From Kitasatospora sp. GP82 (GTDB lineage: Bacteria > Actinomycetota > Actinomycetes > Streptomycetales > Streptomycetaceae), in NCBI RefSeq assembly GCF_029892105.1, contig NZ_JARZAJ010000018.1, positions 124,001 to 188,000 of the forward strand: DNA of 64,000 nucleotides. The letters run 5' to 3'. The notes beneath the pieces are model-generated. The model was not told the DNA's origin, made no database searches, and saw nothing but the letters and a program-made list of their open reading frames with translations. Positions within the stretch are counted from its first letter, which is position 1. Each line of letters starts with the position of its first letter. Shown piece after piece: positions 26,461-34,452 of the stretch. The position numbers were made by a program, and so were the translations under genes.

Positions 26461-27330
26461 TCAGCCCTGCTGGTAGCCCCAGGGGCCGGGGTGCTGGCCG
26501 TAGACGGTCTGCTCGGGAACGACCGCGGGCTGCTGCTCCCAGGACTGGGCGGCGTACCCGGACTGGTCGTACTGGTACTGCTCGTGCAGCTGGTCGTACT
26601 GGGGCTGGGGCTGCCCGTACGGGTCCTGGTAGGGAGCGGCGGCGGGGTAGGACTGGTCGTAGCCGAAGGCGGGCTGCTGCGGCCAGTACTGACCGGGATA
26701 CGCACCGGCGGCGGCGGGCTGGAACTGGAAGCCGTCGTTCTGCGGGTACTGATCGGGCTGCTGCGCGAAGGCTGCCGGGGCGTCGGTGTACACGCCGTCG
26801 TTGCCGATCTCCTGCAACTGTCCGTACGGCTCATAGGACTGGTAGGGCTCGTAGGGCTCGTAGGACTGGTGCGTCTGGTGCGGCGCATAGGCCGCGAACG
26901 GCGCGTCGGCGGGAACGCCGGTCTCCGTGGCGGACAAGGGCTCCGCCGGCTCGACCGGACCGACCTCGCCGACCGGCTGCACCACCACGGCCGCAGCGGC
27001 GGCGGCCGCACCGCCGGTCGCGGCGCTGAGCAGCGGGATCCGGGCGAGCGGCCCCGGGAGGCGGCCGTCCGAGCGGCGCAGCGACCACGCGACGGCCCGG
27101 CCGCGCTTGACCGAGAGGGTGACGAAGACCTGGCCGAGCGCGAAGGCGGCCGCACCCGCCCCGATCACCACCACCGCGCTCAGCCCCATCCCGGCGACCA
27201 CCGCGAGGAAGCCGGCCAGGGCGAGGGCCCGCCAGTGCAGCGGAGCGCGGTTCTGCAGCAACAGCTCGGCGAGCAGCCAGAGCGCCACCATCGCCAGCGC
27301 GACGTACAGCACCAGATAGCCGATGCCCAT
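26461..27330 (-). CDS. Membrane protein with long Tyr/Gln/Pro-rich tail
   Basis: 289 residues. Three hydrophobic segments (about 5-24, 35-70 and an Ala-rich stretch near 100-118) are followed by about 170 residues made largely of Tyr, Gln, Pro, Ala and Glu, with degenerate repeats such as SYEPYEPYQSYEPYG and YDQLHEQYQYDQ. The tail is predicted disordered and probably cytoplasmic. The ATG has GGAGG 7 nt upstream. I do not recognise a functional family. The convergent DUF2630 gene ends 18 bp away. Confidence 0.75.
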   Translation of the reverse strand: MGIGYLVLYVALAMVALWLLAELLLQNRAPLHWRALALAGFLAVVAGMGLSAVVVIGAGAAAFALGQVFVTLSVKRGRAVAWSLRRSDGRLPGPLARIPLLSAATGGAAAAAAAVVVQPVGEVGPVEPAEPLSATETGVPADAPFAAYAPHQTHQSYEPYEPYQSYEPYGQLQEIGNDGVYTDAPAAFAQQPDQYPQNDGFQFQPAAAGAYPGQYWPQQPAFGYDQSYPAAAPYQDPYGQPQPQYDQLHEQYQYDQSGYAAQSWEQQPAVVPEQTVYGQHPGPWGYQQG

Positions 27331-27439
27331 CCCGCTACCTCCAGTCGCGAACGGCGCGTGTGCGGGCGACTGTACCGCCTCGGCGGCCCCGGACCCACAT
27401 CACTGCGGGCCCGCCCTGAGGCGCCTGCGGGCGCGCGGC

Positions 27440-28354
27440 TCAGCGCTGGTGGAGGCCGAGGTTCTGGTAGATCTCCAGCGTCGAGGTGGAGTGGTTGAGG
27501 GTGATGAAGTGCAGCCCGGGGGCGCCCTCCGCGAGCAGCCGCTCGGACATCGCGGTGGCGTGCTCGATGCCGATGGCCCGCACCGCGGCCTTGTCCTCGG
27601 CGACGGCCAGGAAGCGGCGGACCAGGTCCTCGGGGAAGGCCGAGCCGGAGAGCTGCGGGAAGCGCTCCAGCTGCTTGATGTTGGTGACCGGCATGATCTC
27701 CGGGATGATCGGCGTCTCGCAGCCGGCCGCCGCAACCCGGTCGCGCAGCCGCAGGTAGTCCTCGACCTCGAAGAACATCTGGGTGATCGCGTAGTCGGCG
27801 CCCGCGCGGATCTTGTTGACGAAGTGCCGGATGTCGTCGTCCCAGTCGGCCGAGCGCGGGTGCATCTGCGGGAAGGCTGCCACGCCGACGCAGAAGTCGC
27901 CGATCCCCTTGATCAGCTCGACCAGTTCGTACGCGTAGGTGACGCCCTCCGGGTGGCGGACCCAGTCGCCCTGCGGGTCGCCGGGCGGGTCGCCGCGGAC
28001 GGCGAGGACGTTCCGGACGCCCTGGTCCGCGTAGTGGCCGATGATGTTGCGCAGTTCGGCCAGCGAGTGGTCGACGGCGGTGAGGTGGGCGACGGGGGTC
28101 AGGGTGGTCTCGGTGGCGATCCGGCCGACCATGTCCACGGTGCGGCCCCGGGAGGAGCCCCCCGCGCCGTACGTCATGCAGACGAAGTTGGGGTTGAGCG
28201 GTTCCAGACGGCGGATCGCGTCCCACAGGCGGCGCTCGGCGTCCTCGCTGCGCGGGGGCATGAACTCGAAGGAGAAGGAGCGGTCCCCCGCCGCCAGCAG
28301 ATCGTGGACCGTCTGTGCGCGGTCGGTCCTGGTGGAGGAGATGCCTAGTGCCAT
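27440..28354 (-). CDS. metF: 5,10-methylenetetrahydrofolate reductase MetF
   Basis: Flavoenzyme reducing methylene-THF to methyl-THF for methionine synthesis. 304 residues form a TIM barrel with FSFEFMPPRSEDAERRLWDAI at the N-terminus, NFVCMTYGAGGSSR, NVLAVRGDPPGDPQGDW, the ADYAITQMFFEVEDYLRLRDR segment and PIIPEIMPVTN. It lacks the regulatory domain of eukaryotic enzymes, as expected. Divergent from the polyprenyl synthetase gene. Confidence 0.95.
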   Translation of the reverse strand: MALGISSTRTDRAQTVHDLLAAGDRSFSFEFMPPRSEDAERRLWDAIRRLEPLNPNFVCMTYGAGGSSRGRTVDMVGRIATETTLTPVAHLTAVDHSLAELRNIIGHYADQGVRNVLAVRGDPPGDPQGDWVRHPEGVTYAYELVELIKGIGDFCVGVAAFPQMHPRSADWDDDIRHFVNKIRAGADYAITQMFFEVEDYLRLRDRVAAAGCETPIIPEIMPVTNIKQLERFPQLSGSAFPEDLVRRFLAVAEDKAAVRAIGIEHATAMSERLLAEGAPGLHFITLNHSTSTLEIYQNLGLHQR

Positions 28355-28503
28355 GCTGGCAGGTTAGCGGCCCTTGGGAAGGGCCGGGCAATCGTGGTCC
28401 ACCAAGTGAGACGCCTGCCGGACATCCAGGGGAAGCCCTTGATATCGGGCCGGAGAGGCAGCCCAGTTAGTCTGATTGTCACCCCAGTGATCCGGAGTCC
28501 CTC

Positions 28504-29610
28504 GTGCCCTCGTCCACCAGCCAGTCGGTCGACCCCATCGCCGTGGAGGCCGTCCGCGAGCGCGTCAACGCGGCCCTCGCGGAGTTCATGGCCGGGCAGT
28601 CAAGCCTGCTCGCCGGGATCTCCCCGCAACTGCGGCCGGTGACCGACGCACTGCGCGAGTTCCTGCTGGACGGCGGCAAGCGGCTGCGCCCCGCCTTCTG
28701 CTACTGGGGCTGGCGCGGGGCCGGCGGCTCGGCCGAGGACCCGTCGATCGCGCATGCCGCCGCCGCCCTGGAACTGCTCCAGGCCAGCGCCCTGGTGCAC
28801 GACGACCTGATGGACCGCAGCGACACCCGGCGCGGCCTGCCCTCGGTGCACCGCCGGTTCGAGGCACTGCACCGGCGCAGCGACTGGCGCGGTGACCGTG
28901 AGCAGTACGGCGCCTCGGCGGCGGTCCTGCTCGGCGACCTGCTGCTGATCTGGTGCGACGAACTGTTCCTGCGCTCCGGCCTGCCCGCCGAGCGGGTACT
29001 GGCGGCCAAGCCCGCCTTCGACCTGATGCGCACCGAGGTGATGGTCGGTCAGTACCTGGACGTACTCGAACCGGTCGCCGGGGACTCCACCGACGAGGGT
29101 GCGCTGGAGCGGACGCAGACCGTCCTGCACTACAAGTCGGCCAAGTACACCATCGAACGACCGCTCCAGGTCGGCGCCCTGCTGGCCGGAGCCGGGCCCC
29201 AACTGCTCGCCGCGTACTCGGACTTCGGGCTGCCGCTCGGTGAGGCGTTCCAGCTCCGCGACGATCTGCTCGGCGTCTTCGGCGACCCGGCGGTCACCGG
29301 CAAGCCCGCCGGGGACGACCTGCGCGAGGGCAAGCGGACGCTGCTGATCGCCCACGCGATGCGCGGGCTGAGCCCCGCCGGCGCCCGGCAGCTGGACCGG
29401 CGGCTCGGCGCCCCCGACCTGACTGCCGAGGAGATCGGGGCCCTGCGCGGCCTGGTCGAGCGCAGCGGCGCGGCCGAGGTGGTGGAGCAGCGGATCGCGG
29501 AGCTGATGCGGCAGTCGCTGGACGCTCTGGACACCGCCCCACTCGCCGACGGCCCGGCCCGTCCGGCACTGCTCGCCCTCGCGGAGGCCGCGACCGTCCG
29601 CAAGTACTAG
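28504..29610 (+). CDS. Trans-isoprenyl diphosphate synthase
   Basis: Condenses IPP with allylic diphosphates. 368 residues. The first aspartate-rich motif is HDDLMDRSD (near 100), preceded by GGKRLRPAFCYW; the second is QLRDDLLGVFGD (near 250), followed by DDLREGKRT. Bulky or small residues before the first motif set product length, which I cannot read reliably. The GTG start lacks a strong ribosome site. The metF/prenyl synthase divergence recalls the mycobacterial Rv2172c-Rv2173 pair. Confidence 0.93.
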   Translation: MPSSTSQSVDPIAVEAVRERVNAALAEFMAGQSSLLAGISPQLRPVTDALREFLLDGGKRLRPAFCYWGWRGAGGSAEDPSIAHAAAALELLQASALVHDDLMDRSDTRRGLPSVHRRFEALHRRSDWRGDREQYGASAAVLLGDLLLIWCDELFLRSGLPAERVLAAKPAFDLMRTEVMVGQYLDVLEPVAGDSTDEGALERTQTVLHYKSAKYTIERPLQVGALLAGAGPQLLAAYSDFGLPLGEAFQLRDDLLGVFGDPAVTGKPAGDDLREGKRTLLIAHAMRGLSPAGARQLDRRLGAPDLTAEEIGALRGLVERSGAAEVVEQRIAELMRQSLDALDTAPLADGPARPALLALAEAATVRKY

Positions 29611-29646
29611 CCGGAAGGGCACCCCGCAACCGGAAGGGCACCCCCA

Positions 29647-29667
29647 GGGGCGCGGGGCTCGCGCCCC
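29647..29667. terminator. Hairpin between convergent prenyl synthase and thiE
   Basis: Arms GGGGCGCG and CGCGCCCC, 8 bp perfect, 5-nt loop. It is built from a copy of the dispersed AGGGGCGCGGGG element. Just upstream, CCGGAAGGGCACCCC occurs twice in tandem (29611 and 29631). Confidence 0.65.
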
Positions 29668-29695
29668 GTTGGTGGGGCGGTGTGCCCGGCAGGGG

Positions 29696-30340
29696 TTATG
29701 CCGCGCGGATCCTGCGGGCCAGCTCCGCGGCGGCTGCGCCCGGGTCCTCGGCCGCGGTGATCGCGCGGACCACGACGATCCGGCGGGCGCCCGCGGCGAG
29801 GACCTCGTCCAGGTTGGACAGGTCGATGCCGCCGATGGCGAACCACGGGCGGTCGGTCACGGCCTTGGCCGCGTACGAGACCAGGTCGAGGCCGGGCGCG
29901 TGGCGGCCGGGCTTGGTCGGGGTCGGCCAGACCGGTCCGGTGCAGAAGTAGTCGACTCCGGGCTCGGCGATCGCCGCGTCCACCTCGGACTCGGCGTGGC
30001 AGGACCGTCCGATGATCACATCGTCACCGAGGATCGCCCGCGCCGCCGGAACGGGCAGATCGTCCTGCCCGAGGTGCAGTACCTGGGGGCGGGCGGCGTG
30101 CGCGACATCGGCGCGGTCGTTGACCGAGAAGAGCTTGCCGTGCCGCCGCGCGGCGTCGGCGAAGACCTCCAGGCACTCCAGCTCCTGCTTGGCCTCCAGG
30201 CCCTTGTCGCGGAGCTGGACGATGTCCACGCCACCGGCCAGCACCGCGTCCAGGAACTCGGGCAGGTCGCCCTGCTCGCGCCGGGCGTCGGTGCACAGGT
30301 AGAGCCGGGCCTCGGCCAGCCGTGTGCGGGCGTCCGTCAT
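29696..30340 (-). CDS. thiE: Thiamine-phosphate synthase ThiE
   Basis: Joins HMP-pyrophosphate to the thiazole phosphate carboxylate to give thiamine phosphate. 214-residue TIM barrel with GGVDIVQLRDKG, LFSVNDRADVAHA, LHLGQDDLPVPAAR, GPVWPTPTKPG and the phosphate-binding WFAIGGIDLSN. The ATG shares one base with the upstream DNA-binding gene's stop (TGATG). It lies on the opposite strand to the thiO-S-G operon 1.8 kb away and has no riboswitch of its own. Confidence 0.95.
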   Translation of the reverse strand: MTDARTRLAEARLYLCTDARREQGDLPEFLDAVLAGGVDIVQLRDKGLEAKQELECLEVFADAARRHGKLFSVNDRADVAHAARPQVLHLGQDDLPVPAARAILGDDVIIGRSCHAESEVDAAIAEPGVDYFCTGPVWPTPTKPGRHAPGLDLVSYAAKAVTDRPWFAIGGIDLSNLDEVLAAGARRIVVVRAITAAEDPGAAAAELARRIRAA

Positions 30341-30705
30341 CAGAGCGCCATCGCCTGGGCGCGGCGCTTGACCTCGGTGCCCCGGTTCTCGCGCAGTGCC
30401 TGGATCGGGCTACCGGGCAGCGACGGGTCCTCGGTGAACAGCCATTCGATGATCTCCTCGTCGGTGAACTTGCAGTCCCGCAGCACGGTCAGCGTGCCGC
30501 TCAGGTGCTTCACCAGTCCGTCGGGCTCGATGAACGCGGCCGGGACCTGGAGCGACCGGTTCTCGCCGCGCCGGATGGCGATCAGCTGGCCGGTCTTCAC
30601 CATGTTGCGGACCTCGGTCACCTGCACACCCCACAGTTCGGAGATGTCGGGCAGGTAGGTCCACTCGGGGACCAGGGCTTCAATCTTGGGATTGATCTCA
30701 CTCAC
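30340..30705 (-). CDS. Rv2175c family winged-helix DNA-binding protein
   Basis: 121 residues. A helix-turn-helix of the excisionase/MerR type lies near the N-terminus (LPDISELWGVQVTEVRNMVKTGQLIAIRRGE), and the C-terminal DCKFTDEEIIEWLFTEDPSLPGSPIQAL block is characteristic of the Rv2175c family. In M. tuberculosis the homologue binds DNA and is phosphorylated by the neighbouring kinase PknL, and here a Ser/Thr kinase gene lies 3.7 kb away. The GTG start precedes SEINPKIEALVPEW. Translationally coupled to thiE. Confidence 0.85.
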   Translation of the reverse strand: MSEINPKIEALVPEWTYLPDISELWGVQVTEVRNMVKTGQLIAIRRGENRSLQVPAAFIEPDGLVKHLSGTLTVLRDCKFTDEEIIEWLFTEDPSLPGSPIQALRENRGTEVKRRAQAMAL

Positions 30706-30769
30706 GGGACCAGACTCTCACCTCGCGGCGCTCCGGCGCACCTATCGCCTCCGGCAGATGCCCCGGGGC

Positions 30770-31981
30770 CTATCCCACCGCCGCCTTCAGCTGGACGGCC
30801 AGGTCGGCCGCCTTCGCCGGGTCGAGTACGGCTCCGGCCGCGATCAGCCGGCGTGCCTGGCTGAGGTCGCGCGGCCGGTCCACCGAGAGCATCCCGACCA
30901 GTCGGCCCTCGCGCAGCCAGAGCACCGACCAGGACGGGTCCTGTGCCGAGCCGCGCCACAGCAGCTGGTCCGCCTCGGCATGCCGCCCGGCGTACTGGAC
31001 CATCCGCCCGAACTGCTCCGACCAGAAGTACGGCACCGGGTCGTACGGCTCGCCGGAGCCCTGCCCGAGCGCCGTCCCCAGCACCGAGGCGGCCACCGCG
31101 CGGCCGGACTGCAGCGCGTGGTCCCAGTGCTGGACGGACAGCCGGGTGCCCGAGCGGACCGAGGGGTACGAGACGCAGTCGCCGGCCGCCCAGACGCCTG
31201 CGGCGGTGGTCCGCAGCTGCCCGTCCACCAGGACCGCACCGCTCGCGTCCAGCTCGACGGCGCTGCCCGCGAGCCAGCGGGTGGCCGGGCGGGCGCCGAT
31301 GCCGACCACCACCTCGTCGGCGGGCAACCGGGTGCCGTCGGTGAGCAGGACCGCGCCCGGTTCGACGGCTTCGACACCGGTGCCGCAGCGCAGCTCGGCC
31401 CCGGCGCCGGCGTACCAGTCGGCCATCAGGGCGCCGAGCTCGGCGGGCAGCGCACCGGCCAGCGGCGCGGGGCCGGCCTCGACCACCGTGACCTCGCAGC
31501 CCAACTCCCGTGCCACAGTGGCCGTTTCGGCGCCGATCCAGCCCGCCCCGACCAGGACCACCCGGGCGCCGGGCACCAGCCTCGCGCGCAGCGCGAGTGC
31601 GTCGTCCACGGTGCGCAGCACCCGGGCGCCGTCGGACCCCGGCAGCGCGATCGGCGCGGCACCGGTGGCGATCACCAGGCCGCCGTAAGGGAGTTCACCG
31701 CTCTCGGTGTGCAGTACGCCCGGTGTCACGGCGGTGGCGCGGCGGCCCTGCAGCAGCTCGATGCCCAGGTGCTGCCAGTCGATGTCGAGCTCGGTGGAGT
31801 CGCGCTTGCCCAGCAGGACGTCCTTGGAGAGCGGCGGCCGGTCGTACGGCGGGTGCGACTCCTCGCCGACCAGGGCTATCGGCCCGCGCCAGCCTCCCTG
31901 CCGCAGCGCGAGCGCCGCCTGCGCCCCCGCCATCCCGGCGCCCACGACGACCATCGGATCCGTGATGTTCAGCTCTGCCAC
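30770..31981 (-). CDS. NAD(P)/FAD-dependent oxidoreductase, ferredoxin-reductase type
   Basis: 403 residues. FAD-binding VVVGAGMAGAQAALALR at the N-terminus, YDRPPLSKDVLLG, the NAD(P)-binding VVLVGAGWIGAETATVARELG in the middle, and the second FAD motif VWAAGDC near 270. This matches the rubredoxin/ferredoxin reductase family with a C-terminal reductase domain. The electron acceptor is unknown. Divergent from the thiamine operon, about 100 bp from the riboswitch. Confidence 0.88.
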   Translation of the reverse strand: MAELNITDPMVVVGAGMAGAQAALALRQGGWRGPIALVGEESHPPYDRPPLSKDVLLGKRDSTELDIDWQHLGIELLQGRRATAVTPGVLHTESGELPYGGLVIATGAAPIALPGSDGARVLRTVDDALALRARLVPGARVVLVGAGWIGAETATVARELGCEVTVVEAGPAPLAGALPAELGALMADWYAGAGAELRCGTGVEAVEPGAVLLTDGTRLPADEVVVGIGARPATRWLAGSAVELDASGAVLVDGQLRTTAAGVWAAGDCVSYPSVRSGTRLSVQHWDHALQSGRAVAASVLGTALGQGSGEPYDPVPYFWSEQFGRMVQYAGRHAEADQLLWRGSAQDPSWSVLWLREGRLVGMLSVDRPRDLSQARRLIAAGAVLDPAKAADLAVQLKAAVG

Positions 31982-32082
31982 CCGCCCACCCTACCGAGCT
32001 CCGTACCGGCATCCGGGCGACTGTCCACATTACGTATGCACCTTCGGTTGCGGCGGCCCCCGGCGTTATGGTGGTTGGACCA

Positions 32083-32175
32083 TCACGGGAGCCCGGTGCA
32101 CCGGGCTGAGAGGCGGGCTGAAGCGGCCTGCGACCGTCCGAACCTGATCCGGGTCATGCCGGCGAAGGGAGAATC
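32083..32175 (+). ncRNA. TPP riboswitch (THI element)
   Basis: Canonical thiamine pyrophosphate aptamer. It shows the CTGAGA pyrimidine-sensing loop (32105-32110), a perfect 16-nt palindromic stem before it (GCCCGGTGCACCGGGC), then GAACCTGATCCGGG and the closing ATGCCGGCGAAGGGAG. It ends just before the GTG of thiO. The terminal AAGGGAG is also the best ribosome site, so ligand binding probably blocks translation of thiO-thiS-thiG. Confidence 0.97.
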
Positions 32176-32181
32176 GAGACT

Positions 32182-33333
32182 GTGGCACGTACCGACACCG
32201 ACGTGCTGGTGATCGGCGGCGGCATCATCGGGCTGGGCGTGGCCTGGCGGGCCGCGCAGCGCGGACTCGCGGTCACCGTGGCCGACCCCGACCCGGGGCA
32301 CGGCGCCGCCCAGGTCGCGGCCGGGATGCTGGCCCCCGTCACCGAGCTCCAGTACGGCGAGGAGCCGCTGCTGCGGCTCGGTATGGCCTCCAACGAGCGG
32401 TACGCGGCCTTCGCCGCCGAGCTCTCCGAGGTCACGGGCCTGGACACCGGCTACCGGCAGACCGGCACCCTCGCGGTGGCACTGGACTCCGACGACCGCG
32501 AGGAGCTGCGCGAGCTGCACTCCTTCCACCAGCGGCTCGGCCTGGAGTCGCACTGGCTGACCGGCCGCGAGTGCCGCAGGCTGGAGCCCATGCTCGCCCC
32601 CGGTGTGCGCGGCGGCCTCCAGGTGACGGGCGATCATCAGGTGGACGGCCGGCGGCTGACGGCCGCGCTGGTGGCCGCCTGCGAGCGCGCCGGGGTGGAT
32701 CTGCACCGCGCCGAGGTGACCGAGCTGCTGGTCGAGGCCGGCCGGGCGGCGGGCGTACGCCTGTCCGGCGGCGAGATCCTGCGCGCCGAGCGCATCGTGC
32801 TCGCCGCAGGTTCCCGCAGCCACCTGCTGCCCGGCCTGCCCGAGGGAGTCCTGCCCGCGATCCGACCGGTCAAGGGCCAGGTGCTGCGGCTTCGCATTCC
32901 GGAACAGTACGCACCGTTCCTCTCCCGCAACGTCCGTGCGGTGGTGCGCGGACAGCACATCTACCTGGTGCCGCGCGCCGACGGCGAGTTGGTGATCGGC
33001 GCGACCACCGAGGAGCAGGGCTACGACACCACGGTCACCGCCGGCGGCGTGTACGAGCTGCTGCGGGACGCGCACGAACTGGTCCCCGGGCTGACCGAAC
33101 TGCCGCTGGTGGAGACCAACGCCGGTCTGCGGCCCGGCTCTCCGGACAACGCCCCGCTGCTCGGCCCGACCGCACTGCCCGACCTGATCGCGGCCACCGG
33201 CCACTACCGCAACGGTGTACTGCTCACCCCGGTGACGGCCGACCTGCTCGCCGAGTACCTGGCCACCGGGGCCACCCCCGAGCTCGCCGCCCCCTTCTCC
33301 CCCAGTCGCTTCGGCTCAAAGGTCCCCGCATGA
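32182..33333 (+). CDS. thiO: Glycine oxidase ThiO
   Basis: FAD enzyme that oxidises glycine to dehydroglycine for the thiazole ring. 383 residues. N-terminal VLVIGGGIIGLGVAWRAAQRG, the DAO-family AAGMLAPVTELQYGEEPLLRLG segment, and the C-terminal TNAGLRPGSPDNAPLLGP and ATGHYRNGVLLTPVTADLLAEYL. GTG start directly behind the TPP riboswitch; ATGA overlap with thiS. Confidence 0.95.
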   Translation: MARTDTDVLVIGGGIIGLGVAWRAAQRGLAVTVADPDPGHGAAQVAAGMLAPVTELQYGEEPLLRLGMASNERYAAFAAELSEVTGLDTGYRQTGTLAVALDSDDREELRELHSFHQRLGLESHWLTGRECRRLEPMLAPGVRGGLQVTGDHQVDGRRLTAALVAACERAGVDLHRAEVTELLVEAGRAAGVRLSGGEILRAERIVLAAGSRSHLLPGLPEGVLPAIRPVKGQVLRLRIPEQYAPFLSRNVRAVVRGQHIYLVPRADGELVIGATTEEQGYDTTVTAGGVYELLRDAHELVPGLTELPLVETNAGLRPGSPDNAPLLGPTALPDLIAATGHYRNGVLLTPVTADLLAEYLATGATPELAAPFSPSRFGSKVPA

Positions 33334-33539
33334 ACGAGATCTCACTCACCGTCAACGGCGAAGAGCGCCGGGTGCCGCCCGCGACCACGCTGGCCGAGCT
33401 GGTGGCCGCGCTGAGCAAGGCACCGACCGGCGTGGCCGCCGCGCTGAACGAAGCCGTGGTCCCGCGCAGCTCCTGGGCCGACACCGTGCTCGGCGCGGGC
33501 GACCGCGTCGAGATCCTCACCGCCGTACAGGGAGGCTGA
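33330..33539 (+). CDS. thiS: Sulfur carrier protein ThiS
   Basis: 69-residue ubiquitin-like protein whose C-terminal Gly-Gly (ILTAVQGG) is thiocarboxylated and delivers sulfur to ThiG. The fold shows in ISLTVNGEERRVPPATTLAELV and DRVEIL. It overlaps the thiO stop (ATGA) and ends 2 bp before thiG. Confidence 0.95.
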   Translation: MNEISLTVNGEERRVPPATTLAELVAALSKAPTGVAAALNEAVVPRSSWADTVLGAGDRVEILTAVQGG

Positions 33540-33541
33540 CC

Positions 33542-34339
33542 ATGGCTGACGATCTGTTCAACATCGCCGGGACCACCTTCAACTCCCGTCTGATCATGGG
33601 CACCGGCGGCGCGCCGAGCCTGGAGATCCTGGAGCAGGCGCTGCAGGCTTCGGGCACCGAACTGACCACTGTCGCGATGCGCAGGGTCAACCCGGGCACC
33701 CAGGGCTCGGTGCTGGACGTCCTGACCCGCAACGGCATCCGGATCCTCCCCAACACCGCCGGCTGCTTCACCGCCGGAGAGGCCGTACTGACCGCCCGGC
33801 TGGCCCGCGAGGCGCTCGGCACCGACTGGGTCAAGCTGGAGGTCATCGCGGACGAGCGCACCCTGCTGCCCGACCCGATAGAACTCCTCGACGCCGCCGA
33901 GACCTTGGTGGACGACGGCTTCACCGTCCTCCCGTACACCAACGACGACCCGGTGCTGGCACGGAAGTTGGAGGATGTCGGCTGCGCGGCGATCATGCCG
34001 CTCGGCTCGCCGATCGGCTCCGGCCTGGGCATCCGCAATCCGCACAACTTCCAGCTGATCGTGGAGAGTGCGAACGTCCCGGTGATCCTGGACGCGGGCG
34101 CGGGCACCGCCTCAGATGTGGCGCTGGCGATGGAACTCGGCTGCGCCGCAGTCATGCTGGCCTCGGCGGTCACCCGGGCGCAGGACCCGGTACTGATGGC
34201 CGAGGCGATGCGGCACGCCGCCGAGGCCGGCCGCCTCGCCCGGCGGGCGGGCCGCATCCCGCGCCGCTTCCACGCCGAGGCATCCTCCGCGATGGCCGGA
34301 CGCGCCGACCTCGACCACCGCGAGCGGCCGGCCTTCTGA
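33542..34339 (+). CDS. thiG: Thiazole synthase ThiG
   Basis: Builds the thiazole phosphate from DXP, ThiS thiocarboxylate and dehydroglycine. 265-residue barrel. The Schiff-base lysine lies in DWVKLEVIADERTLLPD; also FNSRLIMGTGGAPS, LPNTAGCFTAGEAVLTARLARE, PLGSPIGSGLGIRNP and DAGAGTASDVALAMELG. Last gene of the riboswitch operon. Confidence 0.96.
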   Translation: MADDLFNIAGTTFNSRLIMGTGGAPSLEILEQALQASGTELTTVAMRRVNPGTQGSVLDVLTRNGIRILPNTAGCFTAGEAVLTARLAREALGTDWVKLEVIADERTLLPDPIELLDAAETLVDDGFTVLPYTNDDPVLARKLEDVGCAAIMPLGSPIGSGLGIRNPHNFQLIVESANVPVILDAGAGTASDVALAMELGCAAVMLASAVTRAQDPVLMAEAMRHAAEAGRLARRAGRIPRRFHAEASSAMAGRADLDHRERPAF

Positions 34340-34350
34340 GCAAGGGGTAC

Positions 34351-34419
34351 CCCCAGGGGCGCGGGGCCCTGCTTGATTGGTCTCGTCCTGGGGAGGACCG
34401 ACTGTCCGCGCCCCTGGGG
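34351..34419. terminator. Inverted repeat after thiG
   Basis: CCCCAGGGGCGCGG (34351-34364) and its exact complement (34406-34419) are 14-bp arms separated by 41 bp. Each arm holds a copy of the dispersed GGGGCGCGG element in opposite orientation. The position, 12 bp after the thiG stop, suggests transcription termination before the kinase gene. Confidence 0.6.
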
Positions 34420-34452
34420 CCGTCGCCGCTGGGCCCCCAATACACTCCTCTG

